Origin: Setaria digitata
Taxonomy: Eukaryota > Nematoda > Chromadorea > Rhabditida > Setariidae
Length of the DNA: 64,000 bases
Direction: 5' to 3'
Assembly (NCBI GenBank): GCA_003640385.1
Contig: RCAB01000260.1
Span: 25,669-89,668, forward strand
Shown: positions 26,215 through 38,476 of the stretch, piece by piece
How positions within the stretch are numbered: the first letter of the stretch is position 1
Layout of the letters: each line of letters starts with the position of its first letter
Notes under the pieces: generated by a model
Told to the model about the DNA's origin: nothing
What the model saw: only the letters and a program-made list of their open reading frames with translations
Databases searched by the model: none
Made by a program: the position numbers and the translations under genes

Positions 26215-28379
26215 GACACGCCGCAGCAAGGAAGAGAGCACGCTCTGAAATAAATACGGATGATTTTGTTCCAAGTCTAACTTGTTTTCGTAGGGATGCT
26301 TTCGAACATGCGTAGTAAGAATGTACTGGTATCACTGATAGTATAAATAAAGTCTAACATGGTCAGGAAGTTGGTGTAATGAATAAGACGGTCTTTAATC
26401 CGCAACTTCAACAACTGTCGAATACCGGATGGCAGTCGTCCGGACACAACTCGATATCAGTGCATTATTCATTTGTGTTGATGAAACATGACAGTGAGCA
26501 TGAAAAAGCAAAAATAATCGTAAATGAAAAGGAGACGGAAAAGCTTGGATGCTTTGGCTTACATCACTCCTTAACTTACAATTAGAATTTACTAAGACGT
26601 GATACAAATATGCCGGAGAACACCTGCGAAATCTCCCATGAACACGGTGCCATTAGGTGATGGTGAGTAAACAGATCATGGAGTGAGAAAAAGAATAATC
26701 GTACTTGGTATTTGTCGGTGCAGAAGTAACACCGAGAGCTGTCCATCAACAGGTAAGTGATCCTTCCAGGAAAAAAATCTGCTCATTTCCAAAACTCTGA
26801 AGACTATTGTAGCTCACTACACTTGCTAGAAATATCTTCCACTTTCAATGGATCATATTAAGCGAAATGCTGCGATGTTAATACTTCGCTCTGAGAAGAA
26901 TTATAAGGCATTAACTGGCTCTTGATTGCACTGATTTACATTCCCTTTTTTAGGCGATTTCGCGGTTCTTTTTTGGTAAATAAAAGTGTGGAAGCTTGGC
27001 ACCCTGCTACTTCCAAAAGGAAATCAACTATCCCTCGTCTAGTATCAGTATCCACATCTGAATAAACTACTAGGGAGTGACAGAAGAACTATTACAGGTT
27101 TCGATATAACAATACTTTTCTTAAAAAGTCCAGACTAAGGAAAAGAAAATTTATAATGTGTTCATTAGAGTATTTCGCAAGCTGTGTCTTTGTCTTGAAA
27201 CATGTCCACGTTCACGGAGAGGCCAGAAGTGTTTGATGTTGCGTGAGTGATGATGGCTCATAGGCTGACAGTATTTGAAGCGATTTATCATTTTAATGTC
27301 AACCTACTCAGTCATTCTTAAGATTAGTGCTAGTGTTAATTTCTTCCTTTCCTCAGCATGCTCAAACAAAGAAAATTTAAAGCGAAGTTTGCATCCTCCA
27401 AGGCGATCCTTGCAAACTCTGTAAGAAAGGGAAGAGTGGGGAGCTGTAGAGACAAATATCCGATAGCGCAGTAACAACAGTTACATCACCGGGAAAAACT
27501 ACTTGCAAATTTAAATTTCCCACTCCAATATTATTTCATCACAATGCTAAATGGCGGAATTACCTAAATTTTTGTTTCAGTTTCTGTAATCAGAGATATT
27601 AGTCGGTGTTTGACACACTGGGAAGTCAGATGAAGTAGAGAAAGTGGGACTGAATATTCAGAAGTGTTTCAGGATTTCATTTTGATGCGGAAATGGTTGA
27701 TAATGTAGCTGTAAGAAATAAAATCTCGCCTATCCCTTACAGCAATGCACTGTTTTGCACCCGTTAATTCTGGAACAAAATTGCTCGAACTGAGAAGGCA
27801 CTCCAGCTGGAACTCCATCACTTTTCCAGTCCTACGACCTTATAAGCTTTCGGTGTGCCTTCCTAATATCAAAGGTGCTACAACCTTCAGTGGCCACTTG
27901 AAAATTCTTAATAATTTCCGTCTGCGCTTACAATCAACTGACTCAAAAGAGAGAAGTTGAATATGACAGAGCTGAACAGAAATTCTCTTCCTCATCCACA
28001 CACTCAATAGCGAATGAAGGGTTCCATAGAGGCAACTGAAGTAGCATGAAAGTTTTCCGCCATCCTCGCCTTACTCCGTCCTCTTGTCACAGCTTCTGGT
28101 CAGCACAGTCCGAAATGTGCCGGAATTTAATTTTGTATAACAAGCTACTCAACATCTGTCACTAATTATAATAAATAGCAGGAGAGGCAGACAGAAAGGG
28201 AACGGTTTCAGGGTGCAGTGAATCCATCTTCCGCAACTCGTTTCCAGTTATTCCAGCCACTGATCTAAGCAAATAACCGTCATCTTCACTGAGTTGTTGG
28301 TGAGGGAAATGCATAAAGCAATCTTCTCTTGCGAAATGTCGGGACGCACCTCGAGAGCGCTGAAGTGAGCAGATTATTC

Positions 28380-28870
28380 TGCAAGCAGAGGCAATGACGA
28401 TGGCTCGTCGCACACTGCTCGGATTCATGCATGCATGCATGCACGCAGCAGCACTGCAAAAGAGATCAGCTGCTGAGAAAAGCACGCAGCACGGAGACAA
28501 AAAAGTGGTGCGGTGCCAGCCGATTCTTTCGGGCGATCGTTGGCGTTGGTGCGGAGCGGAACAGACAACGTCTAGTGGCCAGAGCTGTCCTGCAGAGACG
28601 ACAGACCTCACCTCCTCTTCCTCTTCCATCTCTCCCAGTCTTCTCCCTCTCCTTCTGCCAGCCCCGCACCCCGCACCCCGTCCCTACATCCCACACCCCG
28701 TACCCCGTCCCCGTCCTCGACAGCGTCATCAACCAGTCAAACAGCAGCGCAACCTCTTGAAATCAATTACCCGAAACTGATTTCTGTCTCTACGTATCTC
28801 ACTCATTCAACTCTTTCCCTCATCTACACACAAACGGTTCGGAACTTTTTTCGTGCAGATCACATCCGTC
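28380..28870 (+). promoter_or_regulatory. CpG-rich putative promoter of the FRMD4-type gene
   Basis: A GC- and CpG-rich stretch, including a CATG tandem run at 28424-28440 and CCCCGT-type repeats near 28660-28710, lies directly upstream of a possible first exon. Open frames occur on both strands but show no family features. Its position and composition fit a promoter region for the plus-strand gene downstream; this is inferred. Confidence 0.35.
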
Positions 28871-28897
28871 TCCATGGGTCGATTTCAAAGGCTTTCG
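28859..28897 (+). other. Possible leader exon of the FRMD4-type gene
   Basis: A pyrimidine-rich acceptor (TTTTTTCGTGCAG) is followed after 15 bases by ATG at 28874 and a strong GTAAGT donor at 28898. The eight codons (MGRFQRLS) end in phase 0, which matches the acceptor in front of 30740. It could be a trans-spliced first coding exon that adds eight residues before the ATG at 30740. Not proven. Confidence 0.3.
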
Positions 28898-30739
28898 GTA
28901 AGTTCCTCAGTTTTTTCTGACTAGTCTAGTTAAAGGTACTGGAGTCTTATACGCTTAAAAATTAGTGACACGATGCTCACTGCTCAAATAAACCTGTAGT
29001 AACTGCAAAATCTTTTATTTTTCACTTCGAACATGGACCGCTTCCGATTTGTAAGTCTGCTTAAAATGTCCAGTTTTATTTAACAATTCCACTCTAACAG
29101 TTTCGATTTCAATTGCAAAAACTGAATTCGTTAATTGCTACGCACTTTTGGAGAGACGACAGCTGCAAAAAATCGTGATTAGGAGCTGCACTATATCCAT
29201 TTTACGGTTCTGGGGCATGAGGGAAAAGAGAAGATTCCAATACGTGAGACGACTGGTTCGAGTTTTACAAATTATAGGGAAAAGCAAGCGAAATAAGTTA
29301 GTAGGGATAAGTGGCCTGATGCGGAAGAGACATTTCACTTCGAACGATCCGATTTCCTCATGTTATGAAAGGAGACGCTACCGCTTTCATTTCCCCTTTC
29401 ACTTTCTTTCTGAAACAGTCGCATCAACCCTATGACATATCGTTTATATTTCCAGTCAGTTGGCTGATCGTTGTTTCATGGCATCTTTTTATCGTTTAGC
29501 AAAACTGTCTCGAATTATCAAATGTCTTCTTTTCCACAGAAGTGTATTTCTATCACCATTGTCAGTAATTGCTTCACTGCTACATTTGGCACTATTCACT
29601 AGACCTACTATTCTGAAAAAGTTCTTGGTTTAAACTAGCTGAATTTAAAACACTGCCCCCAAACGTCTAAGTTTTTTACTTGTTCATAAATTAAGTGATT
29701 ACATCAAGCTGGAAGTTTTCCCTACACTTCCATAATAGAGTAACAAGTCGTCAAAATGTCAATTGTTAGCGTTCAAGAATTAATGGTGAGTTGATTCTGA
29801 TGACAAAAAGGCCGGAGTCAGTTGGGAAGCATTCCATTATTTTGAGTTCGACTGTCCTGAATCTGCTGACATATTATCATCACTAAAACTTCCCTTCACT
29901 AATTAGTTCGTCACCTGACATCTTAATCACTACTCAGTTACGTAATTAACCTGAGCATCGTTCCTTCACCTCATGTCAAGCTTCGTATATTGAAAGCTTT
30001 AATTTCTCTGGAACTCGAAGCGGCTGGCCATCAACAGAAAGTGTGTAGCTAGCAGTAGAAGGAAGATACGAAAGTCCTCTGAGTGAAATATTTGCTAGGC
30101 AATGGGATGGAGCGGGTTGACACGGACAGGGGACAGTGGACAAAGGTCAACAGTGCAATAATCGCCGCCCGCTGCAGCAATCTCATTGTCCACTCTTCTC
30201 TACTGGCCCCCTCTCTCTCTTTCTTCCTTTCGTAATCTCACGGTGCGTTATTATTAACTGAGGTATCGATCTGTCTCTTTTTACATCCATTTTTTTGCAT
30301 GTCGTACTTGGGTCCAGCCAATTCGGTCATCGCTCTGTTGTATTTACTCCATGACCATTAATTTAATGAATGAGTTCGTGTTAGTAATTGTCATTGTGCC
30401 AACGTTGTTGTTGTATTACGGAGGTGTGTATTGAGTGTTAGAAGAGGTACTTCGAGAATAAAGATAAGGATTCCGCGACGGATTTCTAATGTGCGAATGA
30501 AATGAGTGGTAGGATATAGTGTTGAGCAAGGTAAACAAAGACGATAATTTCTTTTTTAATCTCCTAGCATTATTTAAATCATTTGCACGTAACCGTGTTA
30601 TTGCTTTCATTTTTTTCTGCGCGGCTCGGTAGATTTGAATTGATAACTATAACTCTGTTTACTGAATGATAAGGGACAGCTGATAGATTACGTGCAGTTG
30701 TTGATGCTACAGATGAGTTGAATAACAGTTTTGTTGCAG
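28898..30739. other. Intron or upstream flank of the FRMD4-type gene
   Basis: Nothing recognisable is seen. If the leader exon is real, this is a 1.8-kb first intron. Confidence 0.45.
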
Positions 30740-33700
30740 ATGCATGATGGTAAGCGTTCCATAATACACTTACTGGATGGGCAACAGCTTGAGCTTACTA
30801 TTCAACCACGACTAATTGTCCACGAACTACTGAATATTATTGCCAGCCACGTGGCACTGAAAGATGCTGACAAGCAGTATTTTGGATTAGCCTATGTGGA
30901 TCACCTGTAAGTTTCACTTCTACCTTTGGGAAATAGCTATTTCGATACCCATTTGTCCCATTTTTTATGCCTCAGGCTTGATCATCAAACATCTACACCT
31001 ACGTTTCCTATTTCACAGAAATCCATATCAGGTATTTCATTTGACCAACAACATTGCTTCATGTGTGAGAAAAGATTGTTTTGTGTTAGCTGATCTATGT
31101 AGCTTAGCACTAAAATATCTGGATATGAAAAAAAAAAGAAAAAAAAAAACTACTAGGATCGTTTCCGCCCAGCAATTATGACAACTGAGGCTTCGTTGAT
31201 ATGATCCACTGATAGACCAATTTGATTCTGCTGAGTAAAGATAGACCATTTACCGAATAATTAATTTTCAGCTGAATTTAACAGAATGAAGTAAAAAGAC
31301 GAAAAAGTCTTTGGATGGAAAGGAGAACAGCGGAGTGGCTAGAGTCGTTTAAATGAAATGATAGCCATTGTACCCCCTTTCCCGGACCGAACTAAGAAAT
31401 AAACTTTGGCTTATGAGAATTTAAAGAAGTCACTACAGTAAACTGTACTTTGCTACTTTGATTTTGCTGTGTTTTCAGCGAACAGTATCACTGGTTACCC
31501 ACGGATAGGCGGGTTCTGGAATACGATATTCCACGCAAATCTCATCAGTTCCATGTCGTACTGGAGTTACATCATAGCGTGAAGTAAGCATTTTCTAGAT
31601 GATGCCCAATAAAAGTAACAGATGTCCTGTTTTCGCAAAACCATTTGCCCCATTTTATGGCAAAATTAGTTTTGGTTGATGAGAGTGACACCTTTATCCG
31701 TAGTCTTTTCGATAGTTACATCTATTATTTTTTAGGTTTTTCGTTGATTCGGTACTCACCTTGTGTCACCCTTCAGCTGTTGAACTGTATTTTTTGGAAA
31801 CAGCCAGGAGATTAGTTAAAGTGAGGAGTTCACCTTTGTATTATTACTGTTGCATTTCGATGCTAATCAGGCTCATATTCTTTATTTAATTAGTTAAAAC
31901 TATTAAATGCAGATCAATAATCAAGATGTAGTGTCTGCTGAGTAGCTTTCGTTCTTGTTACTTTGTCTTTGTTTTGGGGTATCATACTGTATTTGCAGGG
32001 TTTACTGGAATTCACAGATCTGGAATATTACAAAATTGCATCTAGTTTCTTACAGATATATTGCGGCAATTATATAAGGTAACAGATATAATATTTAAAC
32101 ATACCACTCCTCCTGTGAATGTGTTGTGTCTGCCATCATTTTACAAATTATGAACATTGACTGTACATTGGTGTTGTTCAGAACACTTGAACTCTTTAAA
32201 TGTACAACTTTCCCCAATATTAATAGTGCAGTGCAGGTGTTATTTGGTTTTTGATTTGTTTGTTTTAAAACGCAATTCTAAATTTAAAGTTTATTTACAC
32301 TTAGTTCATCTACTGAGATTGATTTCTAGTGATGAGAAAGCACGATGTGCATTAACGGAACTTATACCAGTTCCAAGTGGGTTACTACGTACATACGAAA
32401 TTTCATTAGAGGATGTTGAGAAGAATGTGGTCGAGCTGTATAAGGATCTCAGTGGAGTACCCAAAGGAGTTGCAATTTTAAAGTAATCATTTTTCTCACT
32501 CATTGATTTTGCATAAGTACTGATGAATTTGCTAGGAGTACTTGATTAACCTGCCCTATTTACAGCTTTTTACAAACTGCCGAAAGATCTTCAACACATG
32601 GATGTCATTTCTATCAAGTACGCGATAAAGCTGGCCAACCGTGGACTGTTGGTATCAGTAATAAGGGGATATTTCAGTACGATCCTGCTGACATCTCCAA
32701 ACCGAAAAAAGTTCCTTACTGATTGTTTATTTCGTACTTGTTTCCTCCTAATTTTTCGTCACATCCTTAAGTCTCTCTTGCTTGTTCATTAAATGTGTAT
32801 GCAGTAAATTTAAGGTCTCCTACAGCACTCAAGTTTGATGTGGTAGGATTAATATACATAAGTGATCCTACTAATATGATGCTTTCTCAACATCGTAAAG
32901 ATCATTATGACGGGTCTGCCATGTCAAATGTTTCCTACTCTTCGATTACTCCTCCACTCCACCGATATTGTTCCAGATTTTCAATTGGTCTCTATTGGAC
33001 AATCTCTATTATCGGGATCGAAAATTCTCGATCGAAGTGCGGAATACACGGTTAGTTTATCAAAAATAGTTTCTCTTATTTTTTTTTTTTGTCATTTTTT
33101 CCTATTTTTCCTAGGAACATAACTTTTAATGGGAAAGTATGACAAGCGAAAGCTTCTAGAAATTTTTGGATATCTGACTTTATGATTCAAGATTATGTAT
33201 TGCCGTTTGGTCTAATATAAATTCATCAAAATTATCAAAATTTAGTGTGTTAATATACGATCTCACATTCATCTAGTTCCTTCTTTGTGATTGCAAAAAC
33301 AATTCTATCCCACATTCCTTCCGCATACCCTCAAAGTTCTTTCTCTTAAGTGTGAGTGGTCATAACTGCTTTATTCTCATCAATTTATAAGATTTTCAGG
33401 GTCATACAATCATCAGGTAATACAAATAATATATTGGATAGTACGTGTTGTTTGGATTCAGATGATGAACTTACAAAAGCTGTGAGAGATCCCACAACTC
33501 AGTAAGTTCCATTCTCAGTAAATGGTGGCTTGCTTTTTTCATTCTTTGTTTTGAGATATTTAGTAGGTTTCTAAGTAACAGGGCTGTAAATTAACATAAT
33601 ATCCAATTAATTATCCACGAATGTAGCTGGAATTCAGGTTTTTATCACTTTTTTTTTTGTATCATTTTTAGAGTGTCTGTGTGCAGGCGGTCAATAGCGT

Positions 33701-35463
33701 CCTCTACTGTGCAGGTCCATGCTTTTTATTGTGACACGAACTTCCTGTGCAAAACAATTTGGTCAACCGCTATTGCACTTCATCAGTTTTACTTAGATCA
33801 ACGTACTTGTGCGAGTGCTAAAGTTAGTGCAGCTTCTTCTGATTTAGTATTCTTTGGAAAATACTGGAAATCCTTTTATATGTAGTCTTATCATTTGCTC
33901 TCATGCTTTCTTCCATTATCGTCGTAGTTTCTTATTTGTTTCAAAAGATGATGTTTTATACTTGTTCTATTTTTCTAGTACTCCATGCGTAAAGGTAAGA
34001 CAAATGATTTGAATATTTTTTATTTTGATTTGACTTGCCACGGCCACGGCACTCACTTCCTCCATCTCTTCCTCTTCTCACAATTTTTACTTTAAAGGGA
34101 TGTTTTATGAGGAACAATTAAATATGAGTATGAATAGCGTAGACATCCATTGCCCAGTAATTATCAGAGGTACTGTTCCATTATTTTTCACTATAATACC
34201 TTTTTCTTCTACTGGTAATGCCATTTCCTAAAAAAAACTGTTTTACTTCCGTCTACCATAAACCTGTTAAAACAAAACTGTGCAGGCCAACAGTGGCGAG
34301 TTCATTCTTCCTATTAAATCGTACGTAAAGGTGAGAGATTGGATGAGTATTTAGAATTTCTTTAATAATTATAGGCTGACCTTGTTAGTCACTTTGACAG
34401 TTTTGTGGAAATGATGAAGTACCTGTTGAAGGTGTCAGGTATTAATTTTTCCACTTTTTTTTTAAAGTTTTTTATGCTACCTTGGATTATGCCATAAATT
34501 TAACTTCTAATTTTCGAAGCTTTAGACATTGGCTTTGAAACACATCAAATGATGTAATTGTTGTAGATCAGGGAACTAAACTATAGCGGACAACTAGCGG
34601 GTACCACGAGACATTTTAGGGCTGGATCGCAAAACATAAAACTTTGCTGTACTTAATTGGGCGAAGAGATGGGTTCTTTTAAAAGATGATTTTTTCAAAA
34701 TCTGTAAACCGACAAGCAACGTAATACAGTAGTTTTTTTTTAAGGGAAAATTGCACGAGAAAAGTACACTTGTATGTTAGTAAATTCCTACAGTAATATT
34801 ACGTGCCATGTTCCTGTAACGAATTACGTTGTCTAGACTACGTAAGACATTACTAAATCCGAATATCTGTGATCTCTCAAGAAATAATGCTAGTTCATCT
34901 TTTATATTTTAGTAGTACTCCGGAAGCAGACCTTCATGTGACCTGATGAATAATGTCTGATGATATGAAACTTTTTATTAATATCAATTTAGCCTTTCAG
35001 TTCGAAGTATCTGCAGTCGTTATTCGATATTCACTTTAAACACTTCTCTCTATTGAGCCTTTTGTTATCCGCTACTACTAGAATTTCTAGAGCACGGCTG
35101 TTACGGGTGAAGTCCAACCTAGAATGTATTTTAGGTGCCAAACATATCATTTCCAGCATTTAGGCAGGGTAGAGGATTGCAGTTGGGAGTGCATGAACTT
35201 GGTCACACCTGGAATGAAACGGATCATTCGCACAGTCACTCGCTGAAAACACCACAAACAAGTAATCATTCGTACAAAAACAATTATATGCAAGAATAAC
35301 TACCATCGCATAACAATAACCCAAATGAATAAGCACATACACAGCTTAATGGCAGTAGTCCAATTGCCGAAATGTACAGTGACCGATGGTTTTAATTGAA
35401 TCCAAATGTTTCCGTCATTGTCTCAGCAGTACCATATACACACATACACATACGCACGCACAC

Positions 35464-35494
<31 letters not shown>

Positions 35495-38436
35495 ACAGTA
35501 TATGTATGCCATAGTGCAGCAATGAATGCAACCATTCATCCGTCGCTGTAGTTAAAATTTGGAGCATATTGCGTCTGTTACATTTCGTCATTCTATAACA
35601 TTAGAACTGAAATCACACTGTATGGTGTTGGTTATTTATGTGTTTGCTGGAGCTGCAGGCTTTGATAAATGTGTGTGATGAGATGATTAGATTTCGTGCT
35701 GTATTTGCTTTTCCAATTTCAATCTAGCTTTTACGACGGTTAGGTTAATGCTATAAGCTTCCGTAATAATCTTCTGTTTTCACCGATATGTAAATATGGA
35801 GGTTAGTGTTTAGTGCGCTGGGAGACATCAATGGGTTTTTTTTTGGTACCGAAAGAGGAAAAAGGAAGTAGGACAGAAAAAGAAAGTAGTCTTAAAAAGG
35901 AGCGAATGTTCATGTGGAAAGTTTTGTTCTCTTTTTCGTGGCGTTTGCATTGCCTTTGAGATTTAATTGCAAATTGTTTCATTTCTCTGCTTTCTGAACT
36001 ACGTTTGCAATTTAACAAACGAAGTCGGTTAGTGGTTCCCAGAAAGTGTGGCAGGAGAGGAAAGATGAAAATATTTGCCTCCTGATTTTCCGAGTCACTT
36101 TTAATTTCCATATCCATCCTATATATGAATGATCATTTGTCACTTTCACGTGTGTTTAGTTTTCCTCTTTGCTGGCATATTGATTAAGCAGTTTTTCTGA
36201 GAAAAAAAGTGTTAGAAATCGAAAATTCAATTGGAAGATAATTTTTCCTGTTAGTGAAAAACATCTAATTCAATAAATTGTAGTTTAGGTAATGAATTCA
36301 GAAGAATTGCTGCTTGAATGTAAGAAATAGGAGGGCGATGGAGAGATTTTAATAGTTATACTGTAAGACTGAAAGTTCTTTAACGTAAAAGTTTAAGCAA
36401 GCCGGAAAAATAACTGTATCCTACTTTCAGAGGATTGTGCCGAGTGATCCAGGGGTTGAATTGAAACAATTGGGCGAGAAGCTTTGTCGTCTGATAAGTC
36501 ACTCTTCTGTTGCATCCTCGCTGCCCTCTTTAAAGTAAGTACACTTCAAATAATGAAAAATTATCATCTCACTGAATCGCTGTGAGTAGTATGCGCCACA
36601 CTACAATTTTTTTTTTTTTTTTTTCCATAATTGCCTCTGCTACTGGATTGCTTTAATTCTTTTTCGTTACTTCTGCTCACGTAGATTATTTAAGAACTTT
36701 TCGAAATTTCTTTCGATTATTTCCGTTCTTTGTTTTCTTTTCTATTTTTAATAGATTTTCGAATCAGTGACAAGCAGCTTGCCTGTTGCATTGTCCATCT
36801 ACAACGATAGCGACTGTGGGACTAAAGCTAATTGTCAGAATTAAATCACCCATACCTTTGTTTGTGCACTTTGTTTCGTGCATCACGAAGCTCGAAGATA
36901 AGAGGAATCCTGTTAAATTAAAAGTAGATGGAACTGAATTCAAAAAAGTTGCTATGAAACACCAGAACGCAGTCCCAGTTAGCTTGTTAACCAGAGAAAA
37001 GCTGTTTTAAATCAGCTGATAAAATGAGACCGGTTGGATGTTATCAATGACTTAAGATATTCTCTAACACTCCAGGTCACTTTGGATAAGTGCCTTCTCT
37101 GGATCACCTAATTAATCATTGCCAACAATTAGCTCTTCTATAGTCATTGCTAAAATGCACTGACCCCAGCTGTGTTCTGGCAGGACACTTTCGGTGTCTA
37201 ATTTGAAGTTACCTGCTGAACTGTGTTAACAATTAAGCTGACAGTAAACAAAAAAGTATCCTGTCAAGCTTCGAGTCATTTCAAGGGCCACACGTAGATC
37301 ATCTAGCCAAAACTAACAGTAGAGCAGTGGGTTGGTGTGACTGCATGATTTATTACTTAGGTTAATGCTTTATCTGGGATTATTTTATGACTTTAAAATA
37401 TTCCTATAGCATTTCCACTCTCTTCGTCCAGAAGCGCAAATTTTTTTCTGATAAAGTCAATTTTTTGGAAGTTTGAGACTTCATTTTGAGAGTAATGTCG
37501 TATTTTATCTATTTTGTCATTATTAAAAAAGTGTCATTTCCTTTTCAGTTCGTTGTCATCGAATGGTATGCCGTCGGCGAAAGTATCCGATGGTTCAGTT
37601 GTTTCTCTGTCATCTTTGAACGATCTCCAAAATCGAGGTACGTGAATGAGTTTTCCCGTTGTTCTTTTTGTATTTGATCCATTTCAGTCTTTGCAGAAAA
37701 GACTCAAGAGGAGAAACAAAAGGAAGTTGAATTGTATAAACAGTTGAAGAAAAGAAAGAATGAGCTCGAGGAGAAGCTCTTGGCAAAACTTGATGAACTA
37801 CGAGAAGTGTGCATCAAAGAAGCGGTAAATATTTGAAGCCATCAAGTCATGCTGCATTAACTGAATTCTCCCACACTGCTCTTTCGTTTGCCACTGTTCT
37901 GCAGGAAATCACTGGCGAATTGCCGAAAGAAATTTACAAAACATTAATGCCCGGCGAAGAAGAACCGAAAGTAAAACGGCGTGTTGGTACAGCTTTCTCA
38001 TTCAGCGAAGAAGTTTTCAAGAGACCTGTAGATAGCGTCAGTTTTTTATTATCTTATATTTCAGATTTTATTGTGGGATGTATTTTCATAATACACTTCT
38101 TCTTCCACAAATGTCTATTTTGAAGCTGTTTAAGAAAGTAAATTTTCATTATCTTTAGAACGACAGGATTTCTATGTTGGAAACGGATATTGAATTGCAC
38201 AGGAAAATCGTTGCTGCAGCAGAACGTTTAGCTAAAGATAAAACAACTAATAAATCGGTAAGGAAAAAGCGCCAAAAAGATTTCATAGCAGCCACTCAGA
38301 AATTACGAGGACTCGAATTTGGCCTTACTCAGCTTCGACTTTCGGCTAGCAAACCAGATGTCAGCACTTCTGTCCGTAATGTGCCCAGAAATAAAGGTTA
38401 ATACTCTATATAGTTAATTTAGTCTTCAGATTATTG

Positions 38437-38476
<40 letters not shown>

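Larger units (their letters stand above)
23421..28858. other. Long non-coding stretch
   Basis: No gene is supported. It contains AT-rich sequence to about 25.4 kb, a GC-rich block, two scar-like duplications at N bases, then ordinary AT-rich DNA to about 28.1 kb. A minus-strand acceptor followed by short open frames lies near 23.6-23.8 kb and could hold further upstream exons of the unrecognised minus-strand gene, but no join was convincing. Confidence 0.5.

Noticed and set aside
25600..26274. Minus-strand open frame of 224 codons
   Set aside because: It runs through two N bases and a duplicated contig overlap, which repeats part of its own sequence. It resembles no family and lies in a CpG-rich block that is also open on the plus strand.
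28162..28780. Overlapping open frames on both strands
   Set aside because: They come from CpG-rich promoter-like DNA with Ser/Pro and His-Ala-Cys biased translations, with no support from splice structure or family resemblance.
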